Shown piece by piece: positions 45,076 through 54,032 of a stretch of DNA of 64,000 nt. A program made the translations under genes and the position numbers. The stretch covers positions 42,303-106,302 of the forward strand of contig NZ_JABBGM010000011.1 of NCBI RefSeq assembly GCF_012927405.1, read 5' to 3'. Under the pieces are notes generated by a model that was given only the letters and a program-made list of their open reading frames with translations, had not been told where the DNA came from and made no database searches. This DNA comes from Novosphingobium olei. GTDB taxonomy: Bacteria; Pseudomonadota; Alphaproteobacteria; Sphingomonadales; Sphingomonadaceae. Position 1 is the first letter of the stretch. The number at the start of each line of letters is the position of its first letter.

Positions 45076-45632
45076 CAGTCTCTGCCCTTCGGCTTCTTGA
45101 GGTATGCCACCTGGTTTTCGGTAAGGTTTTCAGCCTGCGCCTTGGCGCGGGCCGCTCCCGGATCGACCGCCAGCGCATCCAGCATCGCCAGCTGCGTATA
45201 GTCGGGCGATGCGTTGTTGATGTCTTCCTCGTCCAGTCCCTTGACTCCGGTGGTCACCGTGCGGCCCGAACTCCCCGTGCGCAGCAGGGCCGCCGGGTTC
45301 GACAGCGCGTTGCCGGCGGTGGGCCGATTGTCCGCCACCGCAGGTCTGGCGCCTGCAACACCTGCTCCTTCCAGGCGCAGGTTCAGCATGCGCACCCACC
45401 CGGTCTTCCCGCCCGCGCTGACTTGCACCCAGGCCCCTTGCCGGGCTTCGATCGTCACTGGCTGGTTCGCCGCAACGGCGCCGGCCCTTTCAGCGTCGAT
45501 GAACGGGCGGGCAAGCAGATCGCTGGCGCGAATGGCCACGCCCTTTTCCGCGGCCAGGGCCGGCGTTGCCGTCAGGAGGGCCACCCCCGTCACCGGGACG
45601 AGCGCAGACGCCAGCATAAGCCTCAAACGCAC
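45075..45632 (-). CDS. Exported SH3-domain protein
   Basis: A 185-residue protein with a signal peptide (cleavage near PALAAEKG) and a bacterial SH3-like domain. ARQGAWVQVSAGGKTGWV is the conserved end of SH3_3 domains that bind cell-wall material. I start at the GTG at 45632, seven bases after GGGGAG; ATGs at 45638 and 45647 are less well spaced. The C-terminal half is polar and low-complexity, ending YLKKPKGRD. It lies between the cyclase gene and the M48 protease gene and is probably co-transcribed with both. Confidence 0.78.
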   Translation of the reverse strand: MRLRLMLASALVPVTGVALLTATPALAAEKGVAIRASDLLARPFIDAERAGAVAANQPVTIEARQGAWVQVSAGGKTGWVRMLNLRLEGAGVAGARPAVADNRPTAGNALSNPAALLRTGSSGRTVTTGVKGLDEEDINNASPDYTQLAMLDALAVDPGAARAKAQAENLTENQVAYLKKPKGRD

Positions 45633-45660
45633 GATCATGCTCCCCATGAAATCGTTCAAG

Positions 45661-47493
45661 TTACGTATCATCTTTGCGCAATGGTTCATATAGTCGAACC
45701 TGTTCTTCACGCCCTTTGACCGAATAGAGACCGACGTCTCGCCAATCAAAGGCATCACCCGCAGCGTCACGCGTGGTTTGCGTCACCAGAACTCGGGCGA
45801 TTCCCTTGGTCAATCCTTCCACCCTGCTGGCAAGGTTTACTGTGTCGCCGATCACAGTGTAGTCGAGCCGGTCGCTGGATCCGATGAAACCCACCACCGC
45901 GCGTCCGGTGTGAATGCCGATGCCGATCTCGAGCGTGCTCGCCAGCCCATCCATCTGGCCGCGCATCGTCTCCAGCGCGACCGACATGTCGAGCGCCGCG
46001 TTCACGGCGCGCACGGCGTGGTCGGGCTGCTCCAGCGGCGCGCCCCAGAATGCCATGATCGCGTCGCCGATGAACTTGTCCAGCGTTCCGGAATGCGCAA
46101 AGATGACATCGACCTGGCGTGAAAAGTAGGCGTTCAGCAGCGCCACCACGTCTTCCGGCGTCGAAACCTCCGACAGCGAGGTAAAGCCTCTGATGTCGGA
46201 GAAAAGCACCGAAATCTCCCGCGCCTGTGCCGTGTTGCGGTGGTCGAACTCGCCACGCTCGATCAGGTCGCTGACGACGTTGGGATCGAGGAACCGCTTG
46301 AACATCTGCGACGTGCGCAACCTCTTCGTGCGCTCTTCGAGATAGGCGAGGCCCACGCCGGCGATGTAGAACGCCCATGCATAGGCCAATGCTGCGAAGA
46401 TCGGCACGAAGGTGCCGCGCCCCAGCAGAACCCACCCGCCTGCCAGCACGACAGCCGTCGCGCCAATCAGGATGGCCATCAGCCGTCCCGCCGTCACCTG
46501 CCGGGCAAAGCCCAATCCGACCAGTCCGATCAAGGCGAGCACCAGCGGCAGCATTGCCGACCGCGGCAGCTCGCGCAGCCAGTCCCCCCGGTCGAGGTTG
46601 TCGATCGCGGTCGCCAGCACTTGCGCCCCCGGGTAGGTGCTGGACAGCGGCGTCACTCTCAGGTCGAGCAGCCCCGGCGCCGCCGTACCGATGACGACGA
46701 TCCGGTCGCGGAATTCATCGCGCGGGCGCTGCGGTCGTTCACGCAGGGAATCGAGGTAGACGTCCGCGAAGGAGACGTGCCGCCAAGAACTGCGCCAGTT
46801 CAACAGCACGCGCTGCTGCGGCGGCAAGGGCCGGCCAAGGCTCGCCATCACCTGCGCCGGCAACGAAGGAAAGCGCCAGCCCTTGCGCTCCAGCCAAAGC
46901 GAGTGGTGCCGGCCCACCCCGTCGCTGTCCGGCGTGAAATTGATCAGGCCGCCGCGCATCGCCTCCGGCCGCGATGCCACCACCAGCGGCAGCATCAGGG
47001 GAACCCGGGCGTCGCGCACGCCGGCCCCGGCGGGCCTTGCGCCCGCACCCGCCGGCATCGCGCTGACCCATGCGCCCTCGCCATCGGCGTTGAGCGACAT
47101 CGCCAGCCAGACGTTGGGATTGCGCGCAACGGCATCGACGAACGCCGCGTCGTGTTCCGGGCGATAGATGTCGGGTTCGTTGAACAGCACGTCGAACACG
47201 ATCGCGCGCGGATGCTGTCGTTCGATCGCATCGATGATCTCGCCATGCACCGAACGCGGCCAGGGCCAGCTTCCGGCAAGGTCGTTCATGTCCTCGAGCG
47301 ACTTCTGGTCGATGTCGACGAACACGACCCGATCCGACGCCGGGCGCGATCGGGCATGAAGCGCCAGCGCGATGTCACCGCCGCGCTGGTCGATGATCCG
47401 GGAAAAGCCGAACCGCCCGAAGTCCACGATGGCCAGCGCGCCAAAGGCCAGCGCCAATCCAAGCCATCTGGCGCCTCCCAGCAAACCCCTCAT
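45661..47493 (-). CDS. CHASE2-domain adenylate/guanylate cyclase
   Basis: A 610-residue membrane-bound class III cyclase. The N-terminal CHASE2 sensor begins after one helix (FSRIIDQRGGDIALALHARS, RPASDRVVFVDIDQKSL). Three transmembrane helices follow near residues 305-385. The catalytic domain has both metal aspartates (SVLFSDIRGFTSLSE and KFIGDAIMAFWG) and the transition-state motif DTVNLASRVEG. The substrate-selecting lysine in LDKFIGD and the Asp in DRLDYTVIG favour ATP, so cAMP is the likely product. The cue for CHASE2 is unknown. An IS6 element begins about 220 bp upstream. Confidence 0.9.
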   Translation of the reverse strand: MRGLLGGARWLGLALAFGALAIVDFGRFGFSRIIDQRGGDIALALHARSRPASDRVVFVDIDQKSLEDMNDLAGSWPWPRSVHGEIIDAIERQHPRAIVFDVLFNEPDIYRPEHDAAFVDAVARNPNVWLAMSLNADGEGAWVSAMPAGAGARPAGAGVRDARVPLMLPLVVASRPEAMRGGLINFTPDSDGVGRHHSLWLERKGWRFPSLPAQVMASLGRPLPPQQRVLLNWRSSWRHVSFADVYLDSLRERPQRPRDEFRDRIVVIGTAAPGLLDLRVTPLSSTYPGAQVLATAIDNLDRGDWLRELPRSAMLPLVLALIGLVGLGFARQVTAGRLMAILIGATAVVLAGGWVLLGRGTFVPIFAALAYAWAFYIAGVGLAYLEERTKRLRTSQMFKRFLDPNVVSDLIERGEFDHRNTAQAREISVLFSDIRGFTSLSEVSTPEDVVALLNAYFSRQVDVIFAHSGTLDKFIGDAIMAFWGAPLEQPDHAVRAVNAALDMSVALETMRGQMDGLASTLEIGIGIHTGRAVVGFIGSSDRLDYTVIGDTVNLASRVEGLTKGIARVLVTQTTRDAAGDAFDWRDVGLYSVKGREEQVRLYEPLRKDDT

Positions 47494-47713
47494 CCGCTTG
47501 CCCCCGCAGCGATTGTGTTGTCAGGCGATTACGTGCGCTTGATTGTCATGCGCCGGACGATGAACGCCATCTCCGGCCGCCATATCGCTTTCACCTAAAA
47601 ATATCGCGCCGGCAGTATGACCCGGTTTGCGCCCGATCACCAGTCATTCGCAAAGCGATGCGCAGCCCCTTTCCGGCGCCGGACACCAGATCAAACTATC
47701 ACGGGAAAATGGC

Positions 47714-48554
47714 GGAGGTGTCAGTCTGATGCGAAACGTTCTCTCCTGACAAAGCGCCCCCTTGGCCCCACGCGACCTCAGCCCATGAGGTTCTGCCACT
47801 CGACCAAAGCGGCCGAGCGGCGAAGCTTGTAGGTCTGTCGATCGACGAGGTGGCGTTCCTGGGAGAAGTAGTTGTGGATCGAGGCATGCACGGACACGAA
47901 CTTCTGTAGCGACCTCATCTGCCGGAACCACTGCATGGCACGCTCCCTTCGTCGGAACGGCAGATGCGAATTCTCGGCCCGATTGTTGGCATGGCGCCCC
48001 ACCTCGCGGCGGTGGTCGTTGCCCAGCTCCTTCATCGCTGCGGGATACGACCGCAGGCCATCCGTCACGATGACCTCGGCCTGTCCGTGACGTTTCAAAG
48101 CCTTGCGCATGAACCGCAAAGCGGCTGCTTTATCGCGCTTCTTGGTGACGTAAGACTCCAGGACTTCGCCTTCTTGATCAACGGCGCGCCAGAGGTAATG
48201 CATCTCGCATTTGATCTTCACGTAGACCTCGTCGAGGTGCCATTTCCAGTGCCTGAAGCCCCGCATGCGGCGCACCCGCTGGCGCCGGATGTCGGCTGCG
48301 AACATCGGCCCGAACCGGTTCCACCACAGCCGCACCGTCTCGTGGCAGATGTCGATGCCGCGCTCGAACAGCAGGTCTTCCAAATTCCGCAGGCTCAGCG
48401 GAAAGCACACATACATCATCACCACGAGCCGGATCACCTCGGGCGAGGAGTGGAAATACCGGAACGGGTTGGCTGGTTTGCGAGGTCGGGGCATGGGCAA
48501 GACCTACCCTTCCCCGTCCCCTACCGCCAGCGGTGCAATCCTTTTGACACCGCC
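47714..48554 (-). mobile_element. IS6-family insertion sequence, copy 1 (intact)
   Basis: An 841-bp element with imperfect terminal inverted repeats beginning GGAGGTGTCA on the left and GGCGGTGTCA on the right (reading inward). It carries one intact DDE transposase. A second copy, 839 bp, is present in the same orientation at 59187-60025. Boundaries are set by where the two copies stop being alike. No eight-base target duplication is visible: AAAATGGC is on the left, GTGTAGTC on the right. Lack of duplication is common when IS6 elements recombine or form cointegrates. Confidence 0.88.
47778..48494 (-). CDS. IS6-family transposase (intact)
   Basis: A 238-residue DDE transposase. The N-terminal zinc/HTH segment is followed by the catalytic residues: the first Asp in WHLDEVYVKI, the second in VIVTDGLRSYP, and the Glu in NNRAENSHLPFRRRER. 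These match the IS6 (IS26, IS240) group. The ATG at 48494 is chosen; a TTG two codons earlier is possible. It should move by replicative transposition, making cointegrates and translocatable units. Nothing suggests it is broken. Confidence 0.9.
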   Translation of the reverse strand: MPRPRKPANPFRYFHSSPEVIRLVVMMYVCFPLSLRNLEDLLFERGIDICHETVRLWWNRFGPMFAADIRRQRVRRMRGFRHWKWHLDEVYVKIKCEMHYLWRAVDQEGEVLESYVTKKRDKAAALRFMRKALKRHGQAEVIVTDGLRSYPAAMKELGNDHRREVGRHANNRAENSHLPFRRRERAMQWFRQMRSLQKFVSVHASIHNYFSQERHLVDRQTYKLRRSAALVEWQNLMG

Positions 48555-48586
48555 GTGTAGTCCCTTTAGCTCTGCCCCCTCAACAA

Positions 48587-49498
48587 TTAATCCTTCGATC
48601 TGGTGAAGGACGCCAACACGTCGAACGGCAGATTAATTGCTTGGGAAGTGGCGGGGATCATGCGGTTCCCGAACTGCCCCGCCTCAGCGGCTGCAGTATC
48701 AAGGAAAATCGACAGGCAACCAACGCTTGCGCCATCGGTTTCGATGATCAGGCCATACTGCTGCTTCTGCGCTGCCGGCGCCTTCGCCAGCACGACCGCC
48801 GACGCGCTGTCGGCGGCCACGACTCGGAACGCTGACAGCCCCGTCTCGAACATCCGTTCGAGCACACCGGCATCATCGCTCTGCCCCGACCATGGCGTCG
48901 AACCGATAACGCGGATTATCACGTCCTGCGCAAGCGAAGCCCGCGCTGCCGCCCAGTCCCCGTCAGCCAAGGCTTGCGTCAACCTTTGCGCCAGTGCGAC
49001 GGTCCCTTCACGATCCAGCGCAGACCGGCACCCGGGTGCCACAATATCGAACGGTGTTGCAGGTTTGGCTCGCGGCTGCTCGAGCCGGTTCTTCATCAGC
49101 ACGGTTTCCACCATCACTGTGTCGAAAAACTCGACGATCTCGCGGATCAGTCCGTCCTCGAAACGGAATATCTGAAGGTAAAACTGATCATATCGCCCGC
49201 CATCGCGCGCCGGTAGCCCGCCGTGCAGAAGGCCGACCGTATAATCGCCGTCCACCAGCACCAGTCGCGAGCATTTCACATAAGGCTCGGTCCCGGTCAC
49301 CAGCGGGCCGAGGACGTGTTCGCCCATATGGGCATAAAGCGGTTCACGCCCCTGAAACCGCCCCGAAACAAGGCTGGTGCCCGACATCCAACACACCACA
49401 TCCGGGTCGTGGAGGGAGACGACGTGCTCGAAGTCTCCCTCCCCCATGGCCCGATAGTAGTCGCGAATGGCCGCGGCGTTGTCGTGTCCGTTGCCCAT
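48587..49498 (-). CDS. Tandem SnoaL/NTF2-fold protein
   Basis: A 303-residue protein formed by two NTF2-like domains (about 1-135 and 165-285). The first has IRDYYRAMGEGDFEHVVSLH and the domain-ending RFEDGLIREIVEFFDT; the second has LTQALADGDWAAARASLAQDV. The NTF2 fold is used by polyketide cyclases, steroid isomerases, limonene-epoxide hydrolases and the beta subunits of ring-hydroxylating oxygenases. No catalytic residues can be named safely. Its ATG follows the TonB-receptor stop by two bases, and the IS6 copy lies 32 bp downstream. Confidence 0.8.
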   Translation of the reverse strand: MGNGHDNAAAIRDYYRAMGEGDFEHVVSLHDPDVVCWMSGTSLVSGRFQGREPLYAHMGEHVLGPLVTGTEPYVKCSRLVLVDGDYTVGLLHGGLPARDGGRYDQFYLQIFRFEDGLIREIVEFFDTVMVETVLMKNRLEQPRAKPATPFDIVAPGCRSALDREGTVALAQRLTQALADGDWAAARASLAQDVIIRVIGSTPWSGQSDDAGVLERMFETGLSAFRVVAADSASAVVLAKAPAAQKQQYGLIIETDGASVGCLSIFLDTAAAEAGQFGNRMIPATSQAINLPFDVLASFTRSKD

Positions 49499-49500
49499 TA

Positions 49501-51906
49501 TCAGAACTTGTAGCCGACCTGAAGCATCACTTCACGCGGCCGTTCGATATAGCCGATGATGTCGCCCGGCGTCACGGTGTTGGTGCCCGCCCCCGCCCCC
49601 GTGGCAGGGCGGTCGCTACCGCCCGCGATGACATAGCGGTTGGTTAGGTTTTTGCCGATCAGCGCCACCGACAGGCCCTGTTCGGGCTGATAAAGCCTGA
49701 TGGAGGCATCCAGCTTGAAGTAACCGTTCTGCCGCGTGCCCGCGCCTTCGGTTTCGCTGAAGAAGTATTTCGACGTCCCCGTCGCATCGCCCGAAATGGC
49801 AAGGTTGAACCCGTCGGTCACCGGGGTGTCATACGTCACACCGATATTGCCCGACCAGTCGGGTGCGCGCACCAGCGGCGCCCCGCTCAGATCCTGCCGC
49901 GTGAACACGCCATTGGCGTCAGGCGCAAGGTTGCACCCTCCCGCAACGCTCTGGCCAGCATAGCAGGCCGAAACGAAGTTGCGATACCGCGCCTGGTTGT
50001 ACCCCAGCCCTGCGCGCAGCGAGAAGGCTCTGCTCGCCCGGTAGCGCAGATTGATTTCCGCGCCCTTGGTCCGCGCGGAACCGGCGTTGAACACCTGATA
50101 GGTGATTTTGGTCCCGTCGAAGATGTCGACCTGCAAGCCCTTGTAATCATAAAGGTAGATCGCGCTGTTCAACGTCAGCGCGCCGCCCATGAATTCACCC
50201 TTGAAGCCAAGCTCCCCGCCCTTGACCTTTTCGGGACCGAAGGTGAAGTCGGACCCCACGGTGCCCACGCTGAGGATCGCCGGAAGGCCGAACCCGCCCG
50301 ACTTGTAGCCGGTCTTGAACGCGCCATAGAGCGTGGTGTGCGACGTCGGATGCCAGGTCAGCGTCGCTTCAGGTGAAACGTTGTTGCCCTTGTAGTGCCC
50401 GCTGAACTCCTTCATCGGGAACAGCCCGGCCAGCAGCGGGTGCACATAGGTGTTGCGCTGGTCGACGTCCTTCGTCTCGTGTGTCCAGCGCACGCCACCC
50501 GCCAGTTCCAGGTTCGGCAGGATCTTGTAGGTCAGCTGCCCGAATGCGGAATAGGTCTTGCCTGAAAGCGTGCCGGTCTTGGAAATGCTCTGGTAATAGC
50601 CCGTCGCCGGGTCTTGCGGCAGCGCCGCGATGCGGAACGACTGACCATTGTATAGCGAAGTATCCTGATAATAGAGGCCCACCATCGCGTTGAGCGGCCC
50701 GTCGAACGTGGTCAGCCCACGGAACTCCTGCGAAAACGCCCGGTACTTTTCCACCTGCGAGCCGAGGTTGTAGGCATAGCTCGATTTCTCGAAGCCGTTC
50801 TGCAGGTATCCCAGTTCGTAGTGGTAATACCCAGTCACCGAGGTCAGAGCGACCTTGTCCGACTTCCAGTTCGTAGTCAGCGAAGCGAGGATCGGCTTGT
50901 ATTCCTCGTAAGGCCGACTGTCGCTGCGGTTGCCGATATAACCGGCCAGCAGTTCGGGCGGGACATAGGCCGAGACGACCTTGCGGTTCCGCTTGCAGTC
51001 CTCATACGGATCAACCAGTCCGTTCACCGGACCGCCCCCGCAATAGACGATCTCGCCGTTGGTGCCTTCGCCGTTATCGCGCGAAACGCCCGCAGTGAAC
51101 TTGAAGTTCATGTCGAAGTCGGCCGTCGGCTTGAACACCACCGTGAGACGGCCCATCACCTCACGCTGTTTCGGGCCCCACTTGTCGGCCGCCAGCATGG
51201 TCGCGCCAGTAGCCGGCTCCCAGTTTGGGATCGGCGCAGCAGGCACATTCTGCATCCACCCACGCATGGTGCGGGCCTGAACGGCAAGGCGAACGCCCAG
51301 CGTGTCGGTGAGTGGGCCGGATACGAAGCCACTGCCCACCAACTCGTGCGCGCGGAATTCGTAGCCTAAGTTGGCACCCATGGAAAAAGTCGACGTCGGA
51401 TCGGCCGAGCGCATCGAAATGACGCCTGCCGGGCTGTTCTTGCCGAAGAACAGCGCCTGCGGCCCCTTCAGCACTTCCACTTGCTGAAGATCGAAATAGC
51501 TCTGTTGCAGCGAACGTCCGCGGCTCGTCTGCACGCCATCGACGTTGATCGCGACCGACTGGTCGAACCCTGTATCGAGCGTCGAAGAGCCAATGCCGCG
51601 AATGACGAACGAAGAACCGCCGCCGCTCGCCTGCTGCGCGATGCGCACCTGCGGCGCAGCCTGCCCGATGTCGGCAAGGGTGGTCGAGTTGTAGCGCTGC
51701 AAGTCCTGCTGGCTCATCGCAGTCACCGCCACCGGCACGTCGATCAGCCGTTCGCTGCGCTGACGCGCGGTCACGACGATCTCGCTGCTATCCGGCACGG
51801 TCGCGGCATCGCTGGTCGGCTTGTCCTGCGCGTAGACCGCTGCAGGCACCACGGCGACGCCCGCTGCTGACACAAGCAGACCCGTCCTTAACATTGCCCC
51901 AAGCAT
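49501..51906 (-). CDS. TonB-dependent receptor of the IS6-bracketed module
   Basis: An 801-residue outer-membrane receptor with a signal peptide ending VYAQDKP, a TonB box/plug start SEIVVTARQRSERLIDVP, the plug motif VEVLKGPQALFFGKNSPAG and a barrel ending VMLQVGYKF. This is the sphingomonad class found next to catabolic Rieske/SDR genes. It presumably takes up the compound degraded by this module. The ATG at 51906 has GGGAGAA well placed; a GTG at 51945 is the alternative. Upstream at 51974-51995 lies the palindromic element also seen before the Rieske gene. Confidence 0.9.
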   Translation of the reverse strand: MLGAMLRTGLLVSAAGVAVVPAAVYAQDKPTSDAATVPDSSEIVVTARQRSERLIDVPVAVTAMSQQDLQRYNSTTLADIGQAAPQVRIAQQASGGGSSFVIRGIGSSTLDTGFDQSVAINVDGVQTSRGRSLQQSYFDLQQVEVLKGPQALFFGKNSPAGVISMRSADPTSTFSMGANLGYEFRAHELVGSGFVSGPLTDTLGVRLAVQARTMRGWMQNVPAAPIPNWEPATGATMLAADKWGPKQREVMGRLTVVFKPTADFDMNFKFTAGVSRDNGEGTNGEIVYCGGGPVNGLVDPYEDCKRNRKVVSAYVPPELLAGYIGNRSDSRPYEEYKPILASLTTNWKSDKVALTSVTGYYHYELGYLQNGFEKSSYAYNLGSQVEKYRAFSQEFRGLTTFDGPLNAMVGLYYQDTSLYNGQSFRIAALPQDPATGYYQSISKTGTLSGKTYSAFGQLTYKILPNLELAGGVRWTHETKDVDQRNTYVHPLLAGLFPMKEFSGHYKGNNVSPEATLTWHPTSHTTLYGAFKTGYKSGGFGLPAILSVGTVGSDFTFGPEKVKGGELGFKGEFMGGALTLNSAIYLYDYKGLQVDIFDGTKITYQVFNAGSARTKGAEINLRYRASRAFSLRAGLGYNQARYRNFVSACYAGQSVAGGCNLAPDANGVFTRQDLSGAPLVRAPDWSGNIGVTYDTPVTDGFNLAISGDATGTSKYFFSETEGAGTRQNGYFKLDASIRLYQPEQGLSVALIGKNLTNRYVIAGGSDRPATGAGAGTNTVTPGDIIGYIERPREVMLQVGYKF

Positions 51907-51973
51907 CGCATTTCTCCCATCTATATGCTTTTTTGAGGGCTTCACCGTTACCCGCCCTGCCCCTTGCGCAAAC

Positions 51974-51995
51974 CACCTGCCCCGATGGGTAGGTG
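51974..51995 (-). promoter_or_regulatory. Shared palindromic element A, upstream of the TonB receptor
   Basis: A 22-base near-perfect palindrome with arms CACCTGCCC and GGGTAGGTG around CGAT, preceded on the plus strand by GCGCAAA. It lies 68-89 bases before the receptor ATG. The same arrangement, GCGCAAA then CCACC ... GAT, GGGTAGG, TG, occurs before the Rieske gene at 56266-56290. The repetition at both promoters of the module points to a common regulator, most likely the STAND-LuxR protein encoded alongside. Confidence 0.72.
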
Positions 51996-52026
51996 AGCGG
52001 GTGGGTCGGGTGCTGCGACGGTGCCT

Positions 52027-52767
52027 TCAACGGGCTGTGAAACCGCCGTCCACGGCCAGTTCCGCCCCGGTCATAAAAGAGGCATCGTCCGACGCGAGAA
52101 ACACAACGCTGCGCGCGATTTCTGCAGGATCCGCCAGCCGTCCCAGTGGGTGCAGCACGCGCAATGCCTCGCGCTGGCCATCGGTCAGGGTCTCAGCCAC
52201 GGATGGCGTGTCGACATAGCCGGGGTGGATACTGTTCACGCGAATGCCATTTTCCGCCTCGGCGCATTCCAGTGCCACGGCCTTGGTCAGCATGGTGACT
52301 CCGCCCTTGCTGGCGCAATAGGCCGAAGTGCCTGCATTTCCGACCGTGCCATACATCGACGACATGTTGACGATGGCCCCGCCGCCCCCACGCGCCATCA
52401 GCGGAATGGCGTGCTTCAGCCCCAAGAAGACCCCATCAAGGTTGACCGCCATCAGCCGTCGCCAGTCCTCCAGCGGGATCTGCGTGACTGGCTTGAGCCA
52501 GCCAAACCCGGCATTGTTGACCAGCACATCCAGCCGCCCGAAATCCTGTCCGATCGCCGCAACCAGCGCGGCCCAGCCCGCTTCGTCGGCCACGTCATGA
52601 ACCTTCGCCGTCTGTTCAAGTTCTCCGGCCAGCGCGGCCAGCCGGTCCTCCAGCACATCGGTCATCACCACCAGCGCGCCTTCGTCCGCAAAGGCGCGCG
52701 CAATCGCCTCTCCAATTCCGCGCGCCGCGCCGGTGACAAGGCAGACCTTGCCCTCCAGTCGGCCCAT
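52027..52767 (-). CDS. Short-chain dehydrogenase/reductase 1
   Basis: A 246-residue classical SDR that oxidises or reduces an alcohol/ketone with NAD(P). Motifs: TGAARGIG at 13-20, NNAG at 84-87, and the catalytic serine around 136-137 with Y150-x3-K154 (YCASK). Asp37 after VVMT favours NAD(H), the usual sign of a catabolic dehydrogenase. It is the last gene of the oxygenase operon, four bases after the SnoaL gene start-stop junction. The substrate is unknown; a hydroxysteroid- or cyclic-alcohol-like compound would fit the family but is not shown. Confidence 0.92.
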   Translation of the reverse strand: MGRLEGKVCLVTGAARGIGEAIARAFADEGALVVMTDVLEDRLAALAGELEQTAKVHDVADEAGWAALVAAIGQDFGRLDVLVNNAGFGWLKPVTQIPLEDWRRLMAVNLDGVFLGLKHAIPLMARGGGGAIVNMSSMYGTVGNAGTSAYCASKGGVTMLTKAVALECAEAENGIRVNSIHPGYVDTPSVAETLTDGQREALRVLHPLGRLADPAEIARSVVFLASDDASFMTGAELAVDGGFTAR

Positions 52768-52770
52768 AGC

Positions 52771-53229
52771 TCAGTAATCCATTTGCGCGGAGACTTGGTC
52801 GCGCGGCGTGGCGAGAGGATTGTGGAACAGTGCCCGCTCGGCCAGTGCGGTATCGAAGAATGCGTGCATCTCGATGACCTTGCCGTCCTTGAACCGGAAT
52901 ATCTCGCAGTACGTCTGGTCATACAGGTCGCCCGCCCTCGTCGGCCCGCCGCCCTCCATGATCGCAACCACGCGCTCGTCGTCGGCGCACATGATCTTCC
53001 AGCGCCGGGCAAAGGCGATTTTTTCGGGGACCATCGCGCCGTGCACCTGTTCGGCGATAAGGTCGTCGGTCACCGCCGCCTTGCCCGCCAGGCGGCCTGA
53101 GGCTGGCGTGGTGCCGGCCATGTGGATCACGATATCGTCGTGATACATGTCCTCCACCGCCTGCCACTCGCCCGCCTGCATCAACGAAAAGTAGCGATTG
53201 AGCAGATCGATGTTTTCCTGCCGCGCCAT
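52771..53229 (-). CDS. SnoaL/NTF2-fold protein
   Basis: A 152-residue single-domain NTF2-like protein (LLNRYFSLMQAGEWQAVEDM, then EIFRFKDGKVIEMHAFFDT). The last motif, RFKDGKVIEMHAFFD, is typical of SnoaL-like isomerases and hydratases. It is related in sequence to the first domain of the tandem protein at 48587, suggesting the two arose from a common ancestor. It is flanked within the operon by two SDR genes, with three bases before SDR 1. An isomerase or accessory role to the oxygenase is plausible. Confidence 0.85.
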   Translation of the reverse strand: MARQENIDLLNRYFSLMQAGEWQAVEDMYHDDIVIHMAGTTPASGRLAGKAAVTDDLIAEQVHGAMVPEKIAFARRWKIMCADDERVVAIMEGGGPTRAGDLYDQTYCEIFRFKDGKVIEMHAFFDTALAERALFHNPLATPRDQVSAQMDY

Positions 53230-53252
53230 GGGCTATACCTCCTTGTGAATTG

Positions 53253-54032
53253 TCAGTCTGTCATCGCCGCCCGGATCTGCGCTGACGATGGGTTGCGCCG
53301 CAGCATCAAGCCGCCGCTCACGTGCAGGTTCTCGCCGGTCATGAAGCAATCGTCGCTGGCCAGGAACGTCGCCGCCGCCGCGATCTCCTCGACCGTCGCC
53401 GTGCGGCCTAGCGGCGATGTCCGGGAAAATGCCTCCACCACGCCGGGATAGGACCACACCCCTTCTGTCATCGGCGTCCGTACCGCCCCGGGGCTGATCG
53501 AATTCACGCGAATGCCGCGCGCGCCAAATTCGTCGGCCACGCTGCGCGCGACCTGATCCATCGCAGCCTTCGTCCCGCGATACGCCGCATAATCGTCCAG
53601 CAGGATCGTGCTGGCGGCCGAACTGATGCGGATGATCGATCCGCCATCCGTCATGGCCCGCACCATCGCCTGCAGGAACTGGAACGGCCCCTTGAACTGG
53701 AGGTCGTACATCGCCGCCAGATCCGCCTCGGTCGTTTCCAAAAATGGCCGGGCAAAGTTGCGCCCGGTGCAGTCCACCGCGATATCGATCCGGCTAAAGG
53801 CATCGACCGCCGCTTGCGCCAGCCGTTCCAGGGAGGGGGCGGAACAGATGTCACAAGCGACGGCCTTGCCGTCGAGCGCCGCCGCCAGCGGCTCCAGCGA
53901 CTGCAACGTGCGGCCACTCACGACCAGCCTTGCCCCTTCGGCGGCGAAGCGCCGGGCAATCGCCTGCCCCATGTTCCCCTCGCCACCCGCGCCAAGGACG
54001 ATGGCAACCTTCCCGGCCAGTTGCCGGCTCAC
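53253..54032 (-). CDS. Short-chain dehydrogenase/reductase 2 (divergent)
   Basis: A 259-residue SDR with a less usual nucleotide motif (LGAGGEGNMGQAIA) and the catalytic pair Y151/K155 (YRGTK) after serines 138-139. The NNAG tetrad that normally stabilises the sheet reads DCTG, while the adjacent NF and the rest of the fold are kept. This resembles an atypical SDR such as enoyl-reductase-like members. The GTG start at 54032 overlaps the ThuA-like stop (GTGA), so it is coupled to the upstream gene. Its substrate is unknown. Confidence 0.87.
   Translation of the reverse strand: MSRQLAGKVAIVLGAGGEGNMGQAIARRFAAEGARLVVSGRTLQSLEPLAAALDGKAVACDICSAPSLERLAQAAVDAFSRIDIAVDCTGRNFARPFLETTEADLAAMYDLQFKGPFQFLQAMVRAMTDGGSIIRISSAASTILLDDYAAYRGTKAAMDQVARSVADEFGARGIRVNSISPGAVRTPMTEGVWSYPGVVEAFSRTSPLGRTATVEEIAAAATFLASDDCFMTGENLHVSGGLMLRRNPSSAQIRAAMTD

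Noticed and set aside
47706..48562. Eight-base target duplications around either IS6 copy, or across the pair
   Set aside because: Flanking octamers (AAAATGGC, GTGTAGTC, GTCCGGCC, GTTTCGAA) do not match in any pairing.
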